Source: Terriglobales bacterium
GTDB lineage: Bacteria > Acidobacteriota > Terriglobia > Terriglobales > Acidobacteriaceae
Length of the DNA stretch: 52,546 nt
Assembly: GCA_035624455.1 (NCBI GenBank)
Contig: DASPRM010000108.1
Span: 1 to 52,546, forward strand
Direction of reading: 5' to 3'
Position numbers and translations under genes: made by a program. Under the pieces are notes generated by a model, which saw nothing but the letters and a program-made list of their open reading frames with translations, was not told the origin of the DNA and did not search any database. Shown here one piece after another: positions 16,301 to 24,811 of this stretch. Positions within the stretch are counted from its first letter, which is position 1; the number at the start of each line of letters is the position of its first letter.

Positions 16301-17485
16301 CAGATCACGAATCTTTAGGTCTACCACTCCCGCTTGTTCGCCTGCTGCCTCCGGGAGTTTGCTTAGCCTTTCTTTGCGCCCACCGGCTGGCGTAGCTTTA
16401 GCGGTCCAGTTGTGAATGTCAACGCTGCCGGTGAATATGCCTCCCATTGCGCGCGCGACCAGGTTCGTGATTTTTATATCTTTCGCATCGATGTCGTACT
16501 TGGCCGCGGCATCGGTGTGGGTCAAACTGAAAGAAGGAGTGCTGTACTCAACGTCGCTTGCGGTCGAACGTCCGCTCACCAGGAACCCGCTGGCAGAAGT
16601 GGTAAACGTGCCGTTCAATTCAAGCGTGCCGCGGCGCAGTTCTCTTGTTCCTGTAGCCGATGCAACTTCACGCAAATCGAGTTTGCCTTTGTAGCGCACC
16701 TCCACTTTAGGATTGGCGAAGTCCTCAATCGTACCTTCAGCTTCAATCAGTGAAGTTGGCGTGCGCAGACGAGCTGACGTTACCTGTAGACGATTCCGGG
16801 AAAGAACGAATTGTGCCTCCACGCTGCCGGCTACGGGCGCGAGCTTGCCGTATTTTTCCCGCACTCTCGCTGCCTGGACTGAACCCTCATAGCGGTTCAG
16901 TGCCGTACTGAACTGCATGTCTGCGTGAACGTCCTCAGCCGAGAAGTCCAGGGCTATGCGCCGCTGATTCACAATCAGCTCTCCATTGCTCACCGTGACC
17001 CGGTCCAAGGAAATGTCAAACACAGGTGTGGATGCAGTCTGACTGGTGCCGGCGGCAGTGGCTTTGGGTTGGGGCTGGTTGGTGCTGCCATCCGGGAACA
17101 CGATCAAGTGAAGAATGGGACGGTCAACATCCACGGATCGCAACGTGATCCGCCGCCGCAAAACCGAAAGCACCTTTAGGCGAATCCGGATTCGGTCGGT
17201 GTGGGCATAAGGGACCTCATTGGGGCCTTCTAATCCATGAATGGTTACATTGCTGGCGTCCACCTCAAGGCGCGAGAGATTCCAATTCAGAGCTCCAATC
17301 TCCACGCGCCCGCCGGTGAGAGCTTGTATCTGATCAATTACGCGCTGCTGCACCATTATCCGGAAGGCTGGACTGCGCAGATACGAGATCGCCAGCCAGG
17401 CGGCGCCCGCGACCAGCAGCAGGAGCAGCACGCCGGCAATCATAAGCCGCCGTAACCAGCTTCGTTTCTTGGTGGGTTCACTCAT
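13397..17485 (-). CDS. tamB: TamB-family translocation/assembly module protein
   Basis: A 1362-residue inner-membrane-anchored, periplasm-spanning protein. A basic N-terminus and one transmembrane helix (about 10-33) precede an AsmA-like start (FRIMVQQRVIDQIQALTGGRVEIGALN) and a very long run of beta-strand repeats, as expected of the hydrophobic-groove proteins of the TamB/AsmA superfamily. The C-terminal TamB (DUF490) domain is clear: GTPEHPILLGRVSATEGQITFNG, a TADIISLLAFGR block and a final QYGVFSVEIRMRKRKR. It acts in outer-membrane protein insertion or phospholipid transport. It overlaps the SurA-like gene by four bases (ATGA). Confidence 0.92.
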   Translation of the reverse strand: MSEPTKKRSWLRRLMIAGVLLLLLVAGAAWLAISYLRSPAFRIMVQQRVIDQIQALTGGRVEIGALNWNLSRLEVDASNVTIHGLEGPNEVPYAHTDRIRIRLKVLSVLRRRITLRSVDVDRPILHLIVFPDGSTNQPQPKATAAGTSQTASTPVFDISLDRVTVSNGELIVNQRRIALDFSAEDVHADMQFSTALNRYEGSVQAARVREKYGKLAPVAGSVEAQFVLSRNRLQVTSARLRTPTSLIEAEGTIEDFANPKVEVRYKGKLDLREVASATGTRELRRGTLELNGTFTTSASGFLVSGRSTASDVEYSTPSFSLTHTDAAAKYDIDAKDIKITNLVARAMGGIFTGSVDIHNWTAKATPAGGRKERLSKLPEAAGEQAGVVDLKIRDLPADRVAQALSTRTVPLSDLRLRGTGWGTLQLQWRGSPSYALARFHLEITPPPQVSPQELPITVKLVGTHNFASGQQHFDQAEVSTPGLVVASSGRLGSYSENLRVNLNATDLSQLRPFLALLGLGQSPLADLKGEGSFQGSIGGRLSAPSVSGQIKLSNFSFPVAVIRGALAGALPTTGASTTAGSAGRVHLDSLSADLQYSPTGVIVRNGVLNRSAAQAKFDLSAALTDGRLTDNSHIGGHIIVTNADLANLQRVLGYDYPITGKLSQTVAFSGTRSNPQGSGRSKLSDATVFGETIRSLSADLALANHELRITNLALAHNGAQLGGTGSYNLINQAIQFNAKGSNFSLATLRRLQSSRFTDAGLLNFTASGSGTVEHPVINGTASLRNLVFNGERTGDMDLAFKTENDALNLSLSSNLQGTELDGTGTIGIHAPHPVNAELHFSHLDIDPLLQTFLQGRLTGHSSVAGKLSIEGPLADRQALTITADIPQFSASVSGVRIQSDGPIQFSVARSRLRIDRLRLTGEDTELSASGRMNLAGEHEMNLRAEGRVNLKLLQTLYPSLRSTGLAVVNVTVGGLLAKPNLSGELHIQNAAVSSQDMPLGLSAIDGSLFFSQDRLQIQKLTAQTGGGTISIGGFTTFARNPSFNLTAQGNSVRVRYPPGVSSTLNLDLKFSGSLESSTMSGNVQLTKFGLNSQLDVAAMMSGSSAMPEVTVSNSPLSGVHFEIHVTSSSDLLVTTALGKVAGDVDLRLRGTPEHPILLGRVSATEGQITFNGQKYQLERADLTFANPIRIEPSIDMEATATVLQYNITIGLHGPVDRFTTTYRSDPPLPTADIISLLAFGRTSEESQIVGGGASALSESVSNAIIGQAFNTVVGNRIQRLFGVSNIRIAPGYSPTEINPYTQLTIEQQISDKVTVTYSSNLSQSSQQSIQGEYHVNPNLSFRGGRDQYGVFSVEIRMRKRKR

Positions 17486-18174
17486 GGTTTTCCATGGTTC
17501 ACCAAGGGCGAGTCCTCGATAGAGGGCGGCCCGATGTAAATGTCACTCTGCTCGCGGAGCGTCTTCAACCAGTAATCGACCGTCTTGGCCAGCTCTTCCT
17601 GAACCAGGATTTCCTGGATCTGTGAATAGACCTGGCCCAACGGGACATCCTTAGCCCCGGACCGGCGTAACTCGGGGAGAAATTTCTCGCGGTAATATGC
17701 AGTCACCATTGAGCGATCGACGCGTACGGTGGGACGAAGCCGAGCATCCAGAAAATGAAGAATCTCCAGTTGCGCTCTCACCTGTTCGGTTACATCTTCC
17801 GCGGTGAGCCCGGCGCGCTGCAAAGCCTGCTGCCACCCAGTCTCGGTTTCCGCGCCGGGGACGTGTTTGCGAAGTTGTTGAAGCTGCTGCTGAATTTCCG
17901 CCTGCGGCGGAGAAACCGTGGGATAGTTGTGCATCTCTTGCCGAATGAGCTCTTGATCGATCATGCGATCCAGTTCCTTTTTGCGCTCCTCTTCGCTCAA
18001 CTGATCCACCGATTTCCCTTGCTGGAGCGCCTCAAAGCTGAGTGCGTCTTCCAGTTGGCTGCGAAAGATTGCCTTGTTATTGACCACCGCAAGAATGCCG
18101 TCCACGACCTCGCCGGCGTAACTCAGACCGAGGCCGGCGAGGACTACTGCCACGAGTTGAAGAACAGGTCGCAT
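17482..18174 (-). CDS. SurA-like periplasmic chaperone lacking a parvulin domain
   Basis: A 230-residue exported protein with a signal peptide (about 1-20, ending SYAGEV). The SurA N-terminal fold follows: DGILAVVNNKAIFRSQLEDAL, then a helical core with the acidic SEEERKKELDRMIDQELI, and a returning C-terminal helix (VQEELAKTVDYWLKTLREQSDIYIG). No parvulin PPIase domain is present between them, so it should be a pure holdase that carries unfolded outer-membrane proteins. Its start overlaps the Omp85 stop by one base (TAATG) and its end overlaps tamB, which indicates tight translational coupling. Confidence 0.82.
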   Translation of the reverse strand: MRPVLQLVAVVLAGLGLSYAGEVVDGILAVVNNKAIFRSQLEDALSFEALQQGKSVDQLSEEERKKELDRMIDQELIRQEMHNYPTVSPPQAEIQQQLQQLRKHVPGAETETGWQQALQRAGLTAEDVTEQVRAQLEILHFLDARLRPTVRVDRSMVTAYYREKFLPELRRSGAKDVPLGQVYSQIQEILVQEELAKTVDYWLKTLREQSDIYIGPPSIEDSPLVNHGKP

Positions 18175-21100
18175 TAGAACGTCTGACCAATGCTAAAGTA
18201 GAAATTCACCCGCCGCGTGGTTTGCGGGGTGAATACCTGTTGCCCAGCAGAGTTGGTGGTGAACTGGGGATAGACTGTTGGGTTCAAGTTATATCCTACG
18301 TCGACGCGCACCGGGCCAATCGGCGTCTGGTAGCGAAGGCCTCCTCCCACCGCCTGGGACATGTAACTGAAACTGCATTGTGCCGATAAGTTGGGGTCCC
18401 TGCACAGGTCCTGTCTGGGCTGATACCAGCGAAATACGCTACGTACCATCTCCTTACTGTCCTCAAAGACGTTACCGACGTCATGGAAGGCGACAAAGCT
18501 GAGACCTTCTCCTATCCAGGGAAGGGACATCGGCGGAAAACGGAGTTCCAGGTTGTTCAGCAACAGGGCATTCCCTCCAAGGGGGGATCCAGTCCCCAGA
18601 TCTCGTGGTCCCGCCTGGTTGAGCGAAAAGCCACGATGGGTGTTGGCGCCTCCCGCAAAAAATCGCTCCGGCAGAGGCACAATGGTATCCGCCCAAGGTT
18701 CCGCTATCCCTACCTGCAGACTCCTGGCAAATACCCACTTCTTATGAAAAGGGTGATAGGTGGAATTGGTGATTAGAAAACGTCCGAAGTCGGCTTCGGA
18801 GCCGAACGCTGTCGCCGCCACTCCAACATCAAATGTGGTGTAGTTACCTTTGTGACTGTCAACGGGGCTATCGCGCTTGTCGCGAATGTAGGTGAAGGTA
18901 GGCATGCCGACGCGAACCGGCAGCGACAGGATGGGAATCAAGTCGGGGGAGACGACGACATTGGTAGCTTTCACGCGACGGTAGATGAACCGGTAGAGCA
19001 GGGTCGTAGATCGGTTAACCCTCTGCTCGAGTTGTGCGGAGCCTTCCAGCCGCTCGCTGGTGAAGGTGGTGACATCGATGGTGTTGTCGTAAAGCGCAGT
19101 AAACGTCAAACGAAGCTTCGGATCCCCCAACCAGCGGGGAGCGTCGTAGCTGATCAAAGCACGTTTTTGCAGACTTCCATAGCTGGACTTCAGGGAAATA
19201 GTGTGTGCCCGCCCGCGGAAATTGATACGCGTCACGTCGAACGACACGCGCGGGCTGACTCCCGATTTCCCCTGGGAAATGGTTGTGGGATTTGCTTCGC
19301 CGGAAGACACGCTAGAAGTGCCGGGCTGACCGCTGCTGGCTTCGATGCCGAATCCGTAGTTGAAAGTCCAGCGCTTCGCTTCCTGGAACTGCAGCAGAAC
19401 GTCTTTGAACCGCGAGTCTCCATCGGGGTTCTGGACGGCTATCTGGACCTCATTGAAAACTCCCAAATTGTAAAGGCGCTCCTGTGACTTGAGCATTTCA
19501 ATCTGGCTGAGCGGATCTCCATCCCGAATCTGCAATTGTTTCTCAACCACATTCTGGCGTGTGAACAGCAATTGCGACAGCAGTACTCGATCTACAAACA
19601 CCTGCTGGCCCTCGCTGATCTTGTAAGTCACGTCCAGCAGGCTGGGTTGGTCGGGAAGCGGCGACGTTGTGGCCTGAAAATCTACATCCGGATATCCATG
19701 GTTAAAGTAGTAACTCAAAACCGATTCGCGATCGGCAGCAGCATTTGCGGAAGAATAGGGCTGGCCCTCGACCATGGTCAGCAGTGCCCGCAATTGATCC
19801 TCAGGCACCTGGTTATCACCCTCAATTCTCAGCAAGTGAACGCGTGACTGCGGTCCCTCGGTGAAATGGAACGCGATGGCAAGGTCGCTTGGTTTTCCGT
19901 TGTAGTTGCTGAGCACTTCAGTCTTGACTTTGACCTGATCAAACCCGTTGGCACGATAAAGGTTAGTCAAATTGTCCACATCATCGCTCAACAACGCCTG
20001 ACTATAACGGCCGTGCTTCAGAGAGAATGACTTGGTTTGAATCTGCAGACGTTCGCGCAGGAGGGGGTCGTCGAAATATTTGTTGCCATCGAACTGAATG
20101 GCCGCCAGCGTGCGCTTGTCGCCGCGTTCAATGCTGTAAATAATGTTCAGCCGATTGTCGGCGGTTTGCTGCCGGTAAGCGACTTCCGCGTCAAAGTAAC
20201 CTTCGGTTTGTAAGTAGTTACGAAGGTTGCGGCTGCCCTCATTGAGCAGGTCGGCGTCCACCGCGTGTTCTTCATAAATGGGCACATACTTCTTAAGCTT
20301 TCGTTTGCCGATACTGGCTCCGTCTGTCCGAACCGCCACCTCGCGGCCACGAAAAATTTTGAGAGTAAAATCAACGGTGTTGGTCTCCGGATGGTACTTG
20401 CGATCGATGAGGGAAACCTGAGCTTCCAGATAGTCACCTTTAGAGTATTTCTTCCGCAATTTTTGCAGCGCCTTAGAAATACGATCAGCCGTGACCGTGT
20501 GTCCGGTCTCTAAATTGGTACTCTTGGCAATCTGCTCCGCAGAGAATCCCGCGTCTCCTTCGATAGTGAGCGTGCCAATGTGCGCCGGAGGGCCGGGGTC
20601 TATAACGTAGTTCACGTCAATCAACTGGTTTTCCGGACGGACTGTGGTGCGGGCGGTGAGCTGCGCCTGATAGAAGCCGTTTTCGGCCATCAGTGCCTTC
20701 ATACGACGGATGGAGGAATCGATTTTCGATTGCGTGAAGAGCTCGCCGAGCTGAATCTTTGCGCTGTCCAGAAGCTGGCCAGATGTGGGTCGCTTCGGCC
20801 CACCTTCGGTAGTTTTGTAGCCGACAAAATAGTTGGGACGGGTGACAAAAGCCAAAATGAGATCGCCACCAGCGAGCGGCTCGACTACCGCTTCCACATC
20901 GGAAAAACGACCGCTGGCATATAGCGCTTGCAGGCTCTCGCGGATTTTCCGCCGATCGAATGGCTCGTTATTTTTTTGGACCACCAGATCCCGCAGATAG
21001 TCCTGTACTCTCTCGTCGCCTAGAGCGCCCCGAATTTCAATCGCGGCAATTCTGCGATCAGCGTACTTGGCGTAGTTGGAAACCAATCCGGGACTGTTTG

Positions 21101-21245
21101 ACCCTTTAGAAGCGGATGGCAGATTCGACTGTGGCTGAGCGCCAGTCTGGGCCGCAACTTGCCCCAACAGCGGGGGGGCCATTGCTAAGCAGAGCAGAGT
21201 CAGGCAAAGTGCCGTCCTTGGGCTGATCCTCGGATATATGTGCAC
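18174..21245 (-). CDS. Omp85-family outer-membrane assembly protein (BamA/TamA type)
   Basis: A 1023-residue outer-membrane protein. The signal peptide (about 1-30) is followed by several POTRA domains (about 65-580); clear POTRA strands include IAAIEIRGAL, VHLLRIEGDNQVPEDQLRALL and VFVDRVLLSQLLFTRQNVVEKQL. The C-terminal beta-barrel (about 640-1023) contains the Omp85 lid-lock motif as THRGFSLNQAGP and ends in Phe, the usual barrel terminus (FSIGQTF). The start codon is GTG. Coupling with a SurA-like protein and tamB argues for a TamA-like partner role, but the multi-POTRA length is also BamA-like, so no symbol is assigned. Confidence 0.88.
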   Translation of the reverse strand: MHIYPRISPRTALCLTLLCLAMAPPLLGQVAAQTGAQPQSNLPSASKGSNSPGLVSNYAKYADRRIAAIEIRGALGDERVQDYLRDLVVQKNNEPFDRRKIRESLQALYASGRFSDVEAVVEPLAGGDLILAFVTRPNYFVGYKTTEGGPKRPTSGQLLDSAKIQLGELFTQSKIDSSIRRMKALMAENGFYQAQLTARTTVRPENQLIDVNYVIDPGPPAHIGTLTIEGDAGFSAEQIAKSTNLETGHTVTADRISKALQKLRKKYSKGDYLEAQVSLIDRKYHPETNTVDFTLKIFRGREVAVRTDGASIGKRKLKKYVPIYEEHAVDADLLNEGSRNLRNYLQTEGYFDAEVAYRQQTADNRLNIIYSIERGDKRTLAAIQFDGNKYFDDPLLRERLQIQTKSFSLKHGRYSQALLSDDVDNLTNLYRANGFDQVKVKTEVLSNYNGKPSDLAIAFHFTEGPQSRVHLLRIEGDNQVPEDQLRALLTMVEGQPYSSANAAADRESVLSYYFNHGYPDVDFQATTSPLPDQPSLLDVTYKISEGQQVFVDRVLLSQLLFTRQNVVEKQLQIRDGDPLSQIEMLKSQERLYNLGVFNEVQIAVQNPDGDSRFKDVLLQFQEAKRWTFNYGFGIEASSGQPGTSSVSSGEANPTTISQGKSGVSPRVSFDVTRINFRGRAHTISLKSSYGSLQKRALISYDAPRWLGDPKLRLTFTALYDNTIDVTTFTSERLEGSAQLEQRVNRSTTLLYRFIYRRVKATNVVVSPDLIPILSLPVRVGMPTFTYIRDKRDSPVDSHKGNYTTFDVGVAATAFGSEADFGRFLITNSTYHPFHKKWVFARSLQVGIAEPWADTIVPLPERFFAGGANTHRGFSLNQAGPRDLGTGSPLGGNALLLNNLELRFPPMSLPWIGEGLSFVAFHDVGNVFEDSKEMVRSVFRWYQPRQDLCRDPNLSAQCSFSYMSQAVGGGLRYQTPIGPVRVDVGYNLNPTVYPQFTTNSAGQQVFTPQTTRRVNFYFSIGQTF

Positions 21246-21410
21246 GCGTCTTCTTTATGACTGACTTGGGTACTGTGTTCGATGTGCACCACTTGGCGCC
21301 ACGTTGCACACCGAGGGTCGCCTTAACCGTCCGCGGATACGGCTTCAGATCTGCTGCGAAACCGGTAGTCCCAGCCCGACTTTTGATCTTCGCGCCGAAG
21401 CCGTCAAGAA

Positions 21411-21438
21411 TTCGTTCCTGGAAACGAGTATCTATAAT
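21411..21438 (+). promoter_or_regulatory. Possible promoter of the thiF-like gene
   Basis: A perfect TATAAT (21433-21438) lies 24 nt before the ATG, with a weak TTCGTT at 21411-21416 (16-nt spacer). The perfect -10 is the only good evidence. The surrounding 21246-21462 gap separates divergent genes and should also hold the promoter of the Omp85 operon, which I could not place. Confidence 0.35.
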
Positions 21439-21462
21439 AAATGGCGTTTCAGTGAGGAATGA

Positions 21463-22485
21463 ATGCCGATCCCTCTTGACGATCGTTATTCCCGCCAGGT
21501 TCTGTTCGTCCCGATCGGGCCTGAGGGACAATCCCGGCTTCGCCAGTCTTCGGTAGTAATCGTGGGCTGCGGCGCAACGGGATCGGCGCTGGCGGGATTG
21601 CTGGTGCGAGCGGGCATCGGCCGGCTGCGGATCATCGACAGGGATTATGTTGAGCCCAGCAACCTGCAACGACAGTCACTGTTCGACGAGCGTGATGCCG
21701 CCGAATCCTTGCCCAAGGCAGTTGCCGCATCCGCAAAGCTCAGCAGTTTCAACTCCGATGTGCAGGTCGAGCCATGCGTCGCCGACGTAACTCCCGGGAA
21801 CGTGCGGGAATACCTTCGTGATGCTCAGATGATTCTTGATGGTACAGATAACTTTGAGACCAGGTATTTGATCAACGACTTCGCAGTTTCCAACCGCATT
21901 CCCTGGATTTACTCGGCCGCTGTTGGCAGCTACGGGGTGACCCTAACTGTCCAACCGGGAGAGACGGCATGTCTCACCTGCCTGTTTCCTGCCCCTCCCG
22001 AGGGGCTGGTTGAGACCTGCGATACGGCGGGCATTCTGAATTCGGCAGTGAACTTAGTCGCCTCTCTGGCCGCAAGCGAGGCGCTCAAGTACCTGGTTGG
22101 AGCAAAAGACAATCTTCGCCGCACCTTGCTTTCCTGGGATGTCTGGAACAATGAACATGCCGAAGTGTCTGCTGAACATCCCCGCCAGGACTGCCGCACC
22201 TGTGCCCAACACGATTACGTGTATCTTTTGGGAAAAAGTCGGCCGCATCTGACGCTCTGCGGGAGAAATTCTGTGCAAATCCACGAACACGGCCGGCCTA
22301 TCGATTTTGCAGAAATGATGGGGCGCCTCCAGCCTCATGGCACAGTCCGTTACAACGAATTTGTGCTCAAGTTCTGGCGGGAACCCTACGAAATTACCCT
22401 GTTTCGAGATGGCCGTGCCATCGTAAAAGGCACTACCGATACGGCAGTAGCCCGCAGCCTTTACGCCAGATTTGTGGGTAGCTAG
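21463..22485 (+). CDS. ThiF/MoeB/HesA-family E1-like adenylyltransferase
   Basis: A 340-residue enzyme that should adenylate the C-terminal glycine of a ubiquitin-like sulfur carrier (ThiS, MoaD or similar). The nucleotide-binding loop is GCGATG (35-40), with the DRDYVEPSNLQRQ block after it and DGTDN at 126-130. Two CxxC pairs (Cys170/Cys173 and Cys244/Cys247) should bind zinc, and Cys186 (ETCDTAG) is the likely persulfide or thioester cysteine. A C-terminal extension of about 90 residues ends FRDGRAIVKGTTDTAVARSL, a tail found on many free-standing ThiF proteins. No sulfur-carrier gene is nearby, so the pathway is open. A GTGAGGA site precedes the ATG. Confidence 0.85.
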   Translation: MPIPLDDRYSRQVLFVPIGPEGQSRLRQSSVVIVGCGATGSALAGLLVRAGIGRLRIIDRDYVEPSNLQRQSLFDERDAAESLPKAVAASAKLSSFNSDVQVEPCVADVTPGNVREYLRDAQMILDGTDNFETRYLINDFAVSNRIPWIYSAAVGSYGVTLTVQPGETACLTCLFPAPPEGLVETCDTAGILNSAVNLVASLAASEALKYLVGAKDNLRRTLLSWDVWNNEHAEVSAEHPRQDCRTCAQHDYVYLLGKSRPHLTLCGRNSVQIHEHGRPIDFAEMMGRLQPHGTVRYNEFVLKFWREPYEITLFRDGRAIVKGTTDTAVARSLYARFVGS

Positions 22486-22596
22486 CGACCGCGGCTCGTT
22501 GCCGATGCGCATCTGGGAGCCGACCTGCAGATGGCTGGCTGATCTTTGCAGGAGGCCCTAAGGGTTGGACCTGTGATTCCTGGTTCCGAGTGGCGC

Positions 22597-22610
22597 CTCT
22601 TCCGGAAGAG
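22597..22610. promoter_or_regulatory. Perfect 14-nt palindrome upstream of the MFS gene (candidate operator)
   Basis: CTCTTCCGGAAGAG is fully symmetric and lies eight bases before a TATATT -10-like hexamer (22619-22624) and 36 nt before the MFS start. That position overlaps the -35/spacer region, as a repressor site would. No regulator gene is adjacent. The rest of the 22486-22645 gap shows nothing further. Confidence 0.4.
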
Positions 22611-22645
22611 CAATCTGCTATATTGCGTTTCTGCAAGCAGGAATA

Positions 22646-24019
22646 ATGGCCGAACCCACAACCCACCTCACCACTGCGCCAATCCGCTCTGAGCCCTCCA
22701 AAACCTATCGCTGGATTGTTTTAGTGTTCGTCAGTCTGGCGATGTTTGGGAATTACTACATCTACGACAGCATCAATCCCCTGGAAGACATCTTCCGCAA
22801 ACTCCTGGGTTATAGCGCCGAGATGTTCGGGTGGCTTAATGCTTCCTATAGCGTTGCCGCAGTGGTAACCCTGCTCATCGGCGGCATCATCATTGATCGC
22901 ATTGGGATCCGCAAAGCCTTGCTGCTGTTTTCCTCCCTGTGCCTGATCGGTGCAGCACTCACTTCCGCGAAAGGAAGCTTCCCCACAATGATTGCGGGCC
23001 GCACCATCCTCGGCCTGGGAGCGGAGTCGCAGATTGTCGCCGTAACCACCGCCTTGGCCAAGTGGTTCAAAGGCAAAGAACTGAGCTTTGCTTTCGGAAT
23101 CAATCTAACCATAGCCAGGCTGGCTTCGGTCGCGGCTGACAATTCCCCTAGTTGGGCGGGCTGGGCCTTTTACCCCCACGGCCTGGGAGGAGAGCCCAGC
23201 TGGCAGGGACCCCTCTTGATCGCGGTTGGAGCGGGCCTCATCAGTCTGACTACCTCTGGCGTGTACTGGTATCTGGAGACCTCCGCCGAGCGCCATTTTC
23301 AGCTCGGGGCGGCAGGAGCGATTGACAAGCTGGACATCAGAGAAATTTTTCGCTTCAATCTCTCTTATTGGTTTGTGGTTGCGCTCTGTTTTACCTTCTA
23401 CTCAGCCATTTTCCCGTTCCGCACCTTCGCCATTGACTTCTTTACCAACAAGCTGCTTGCCACCATGGGAGGGATTCACGCCAGTGCCGCCGCGAAGGTA
23501 TTGGCACATGAAAAAGCAGGCTTCTTCAACAGCATGCTGCCGTTTTCCGCCATGCTGGCGACCCCCTTGTTCGGGCTGTTGGCCGACAAGATCGGACGCC
23601 GCGCTACACTCATGATGGTGGGATCCGTCCTGCTGATGCCGGTTTATCTGATCATGGCCTATAGCCAGTTGCCTCTCTGGCTGCCGGTCTCCATGATGGG
23701 CATCGCCTTCTCGCTGATCCCGGCGGTCATGTGGCCTTCCGTGGCTTATATTGTTGATCAGAAGAGACTTGGGACCTCCTACGCGCTTATGACGCTGATC
23801 CAGCAGATCGGTTTCTTTCTCCTGAATTTGGCCATCGGTAAGGCCAATGACATCGCACATGCCGGTCTCGCCCATGTGCAGGGATACGCTCTCGGTATGT
23901 GGATCTTCTCCAGCCTAGGATTTATTGGGCTGTTTTTCTCCATCCTGCTGCGGATTCGTGAAACTGGACCGGAAGGCCACGGATTAGAGACCATTACGGC
24001 GTCTGGTTCATCTAACTAG
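22646..24019 (+). CDS. MFS transporter (MFSD1-like)
   Basis: A 457-residue major facilitator with about twelve transmembrane helices. The loop 2-3 motif appears as GGIIIDRIGIRKALL and its second-half copy as GLLADKIGRRATLM, the usual MFS symmetry. The first helix segment SLAMFGNYYIYDSINPLEDIF resembles the eukaryotic MFSD1 and bacterial relatives, for which dipeptide transport has been shown in animals; that substrate is only a suggestion here. A CAGGAATA ribosome site precedes the ATG. The gene is followed by a terminator and appears monocistronic. Confidence 0.85.
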   Translation: MAEPTTHLTTAPIRSEPSKTYRWIVLVFVSLAMFGNYYIYDSINPLEDIFRKLLGYSAEMFGWLNASYSVAAVVTLLIGGIIIDRIGIRKALLLFSSLCLIGAALTSAKGSFPTMIAGRTILGLGAESQIVAVTTALAKWFKGKELSFAFGINLTIARLASVAADNSPSWAGWAFYPHGLGGEPSWQGPLLIAVGAGLISLTTSGVYWYLETSAERHFQLGAAGAIDKLDIREIFRFNLSYWFVVALCFTFYSAIFPFRTFAIDFFTNKLLATMGGIHASAAAKVLAHEKAGFFNSMLPFSAMLATPLFGLLADKIGRRATLMMVGSVLLMPVYLIMAYSQLPLWLPVSMMGIAFSLIPAVMWPSVAYIVDQKRLGTSYALMTLIQQIGFFLLNLAIGKANDIAHAGLAHVQGYALGMWIFSSLGFIGLFFSILLRIRETGPEGHGLETITASGSSN

Positions 24020-24036
24020 CAACCACTGGATCGCTT

Positions 24037-24066
24037 GGGAGGCAAAAAGTTTGCCTTCCCATTTTG
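24037..24066 (+). terminator. Intrinsic terminator after the MFS gene
   Basis: GGGAGGCAAA (24037-24046) pairs with TTTGCCTTCCC (24050-24060) with a single bulge and a 3-nt loop, followed by ATTTT. It lies 17 nt after the MFS stop and separates that gene from the sigma-factor unit. Confidence 0.65.
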
Positions 24067-24138
24067 GTTACTTTGGGCACGGAACTGGTACAACAGTCGG
24101 CTAGTTAGACTGCATCCTACGAAACGTCGGCTTGGACA

Positions 24139-24744
24139 TTGACACAAGCGAAAAGACAGGTGGCCCCGGGGCTCTCGGAAGCCGAGGCGATATCCCGGGC
24201 CCAAAGGGGCGATGCGGATTCGTTCGAGATCCTCTATGGGCTCCATAAGCGACGTGTCTATTCGCTGTGTTTGCGCATGACGGGAAATTCGGCGGAGGCG
24301 GAAGACCTGACCCAGGAGGCGTTCCTGCAGCTCTACCGCAAGATCGGAACCTTCCGCGGCGAGTCGGCGTTCTCCACCTGGCTGCACCGCATGGCGGTGA
24401 ATGTGGTTCTCATGCATCTTCGCAAGAAGAGCCTGAATCAGGTTTCGCTCGACGAAACGTTGGAGCCGCAGCAGGAGGACGGCCCGCGCAAGGATCTGGG
24501 CGTCGAGGATAGTTCGCTGGCCGGCTCAATCGATCGGGTTCACCTGGAGCGTGCCATCGAAAGTCTGCCTCCGGGATATCGCATGATATTTGTTCTGCAC
24601 GACGTGGAAGGATTCGAACATAATGAAATTGCCGAGATGATTGGCTGCTCGATCGGCAACAGCAAGTCGCAACTGCACAAGGCGAGAATGAAGTTACGGG
24701 ATCTCCTGAAATCCAGCAGAGCCGAAAAGGCCTTAAAGCGGTGA
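24139..24744 (+). CDS. ECF RNA polymerase sigma factor (RpoE-like)
   Basis: A 201-residue group 4 sigma factor. Region 2 (about 22-95) has the [21 protein letters not shown] and [16 protein letters not shown] blocks and the [17 protein letters not shown] promoter-melting/-10 helix. Region 4 (about 130-192) has [43 protein letters not shown], the -35-reading helix-turn-helix. The start is TTG. An anti-sigma gene with a zinc-binding motif follows, so this is a signal-responsive pair. A GGAAC at 24081-24085 upstream might belong to an autoregulated ECF promoter, but no convincing -10 partner is seen. Confidence 0.93.
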   Translation: MTQAKRQVAPGLSEAEAISRAQRGDADSFEILYGLHKRRVYSLCLRMTGNSAEAEDLTQEAFLQLYRKIGTFRGESAFSTWLHRMAVNVVLMHLRKKSLNQVSLDETLEPQQEDGPRKDLGVEDSSLAGSIDRVHLERAIESLPPGYRMIFVLHDVEGFEHNEIAEMIGCSIGNSKSQLHKARMKLRDLLKSSRAEKALKR

Positions 24745-24811
24745 GGAGATGGCCAGAGCCACTCGCGGTGGCCGATGTACGCTGATGTTTTATCCGGGGA
24801 GAGAAATCGTA

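Noticed and set aside
24081-24106. GGAAC-type ECF promoter upstream of the sigma gene
   Set aside because: The -35-like GGAAC is present but no convincing -10 motif lies at the right distance, so I did not list it as a feature.
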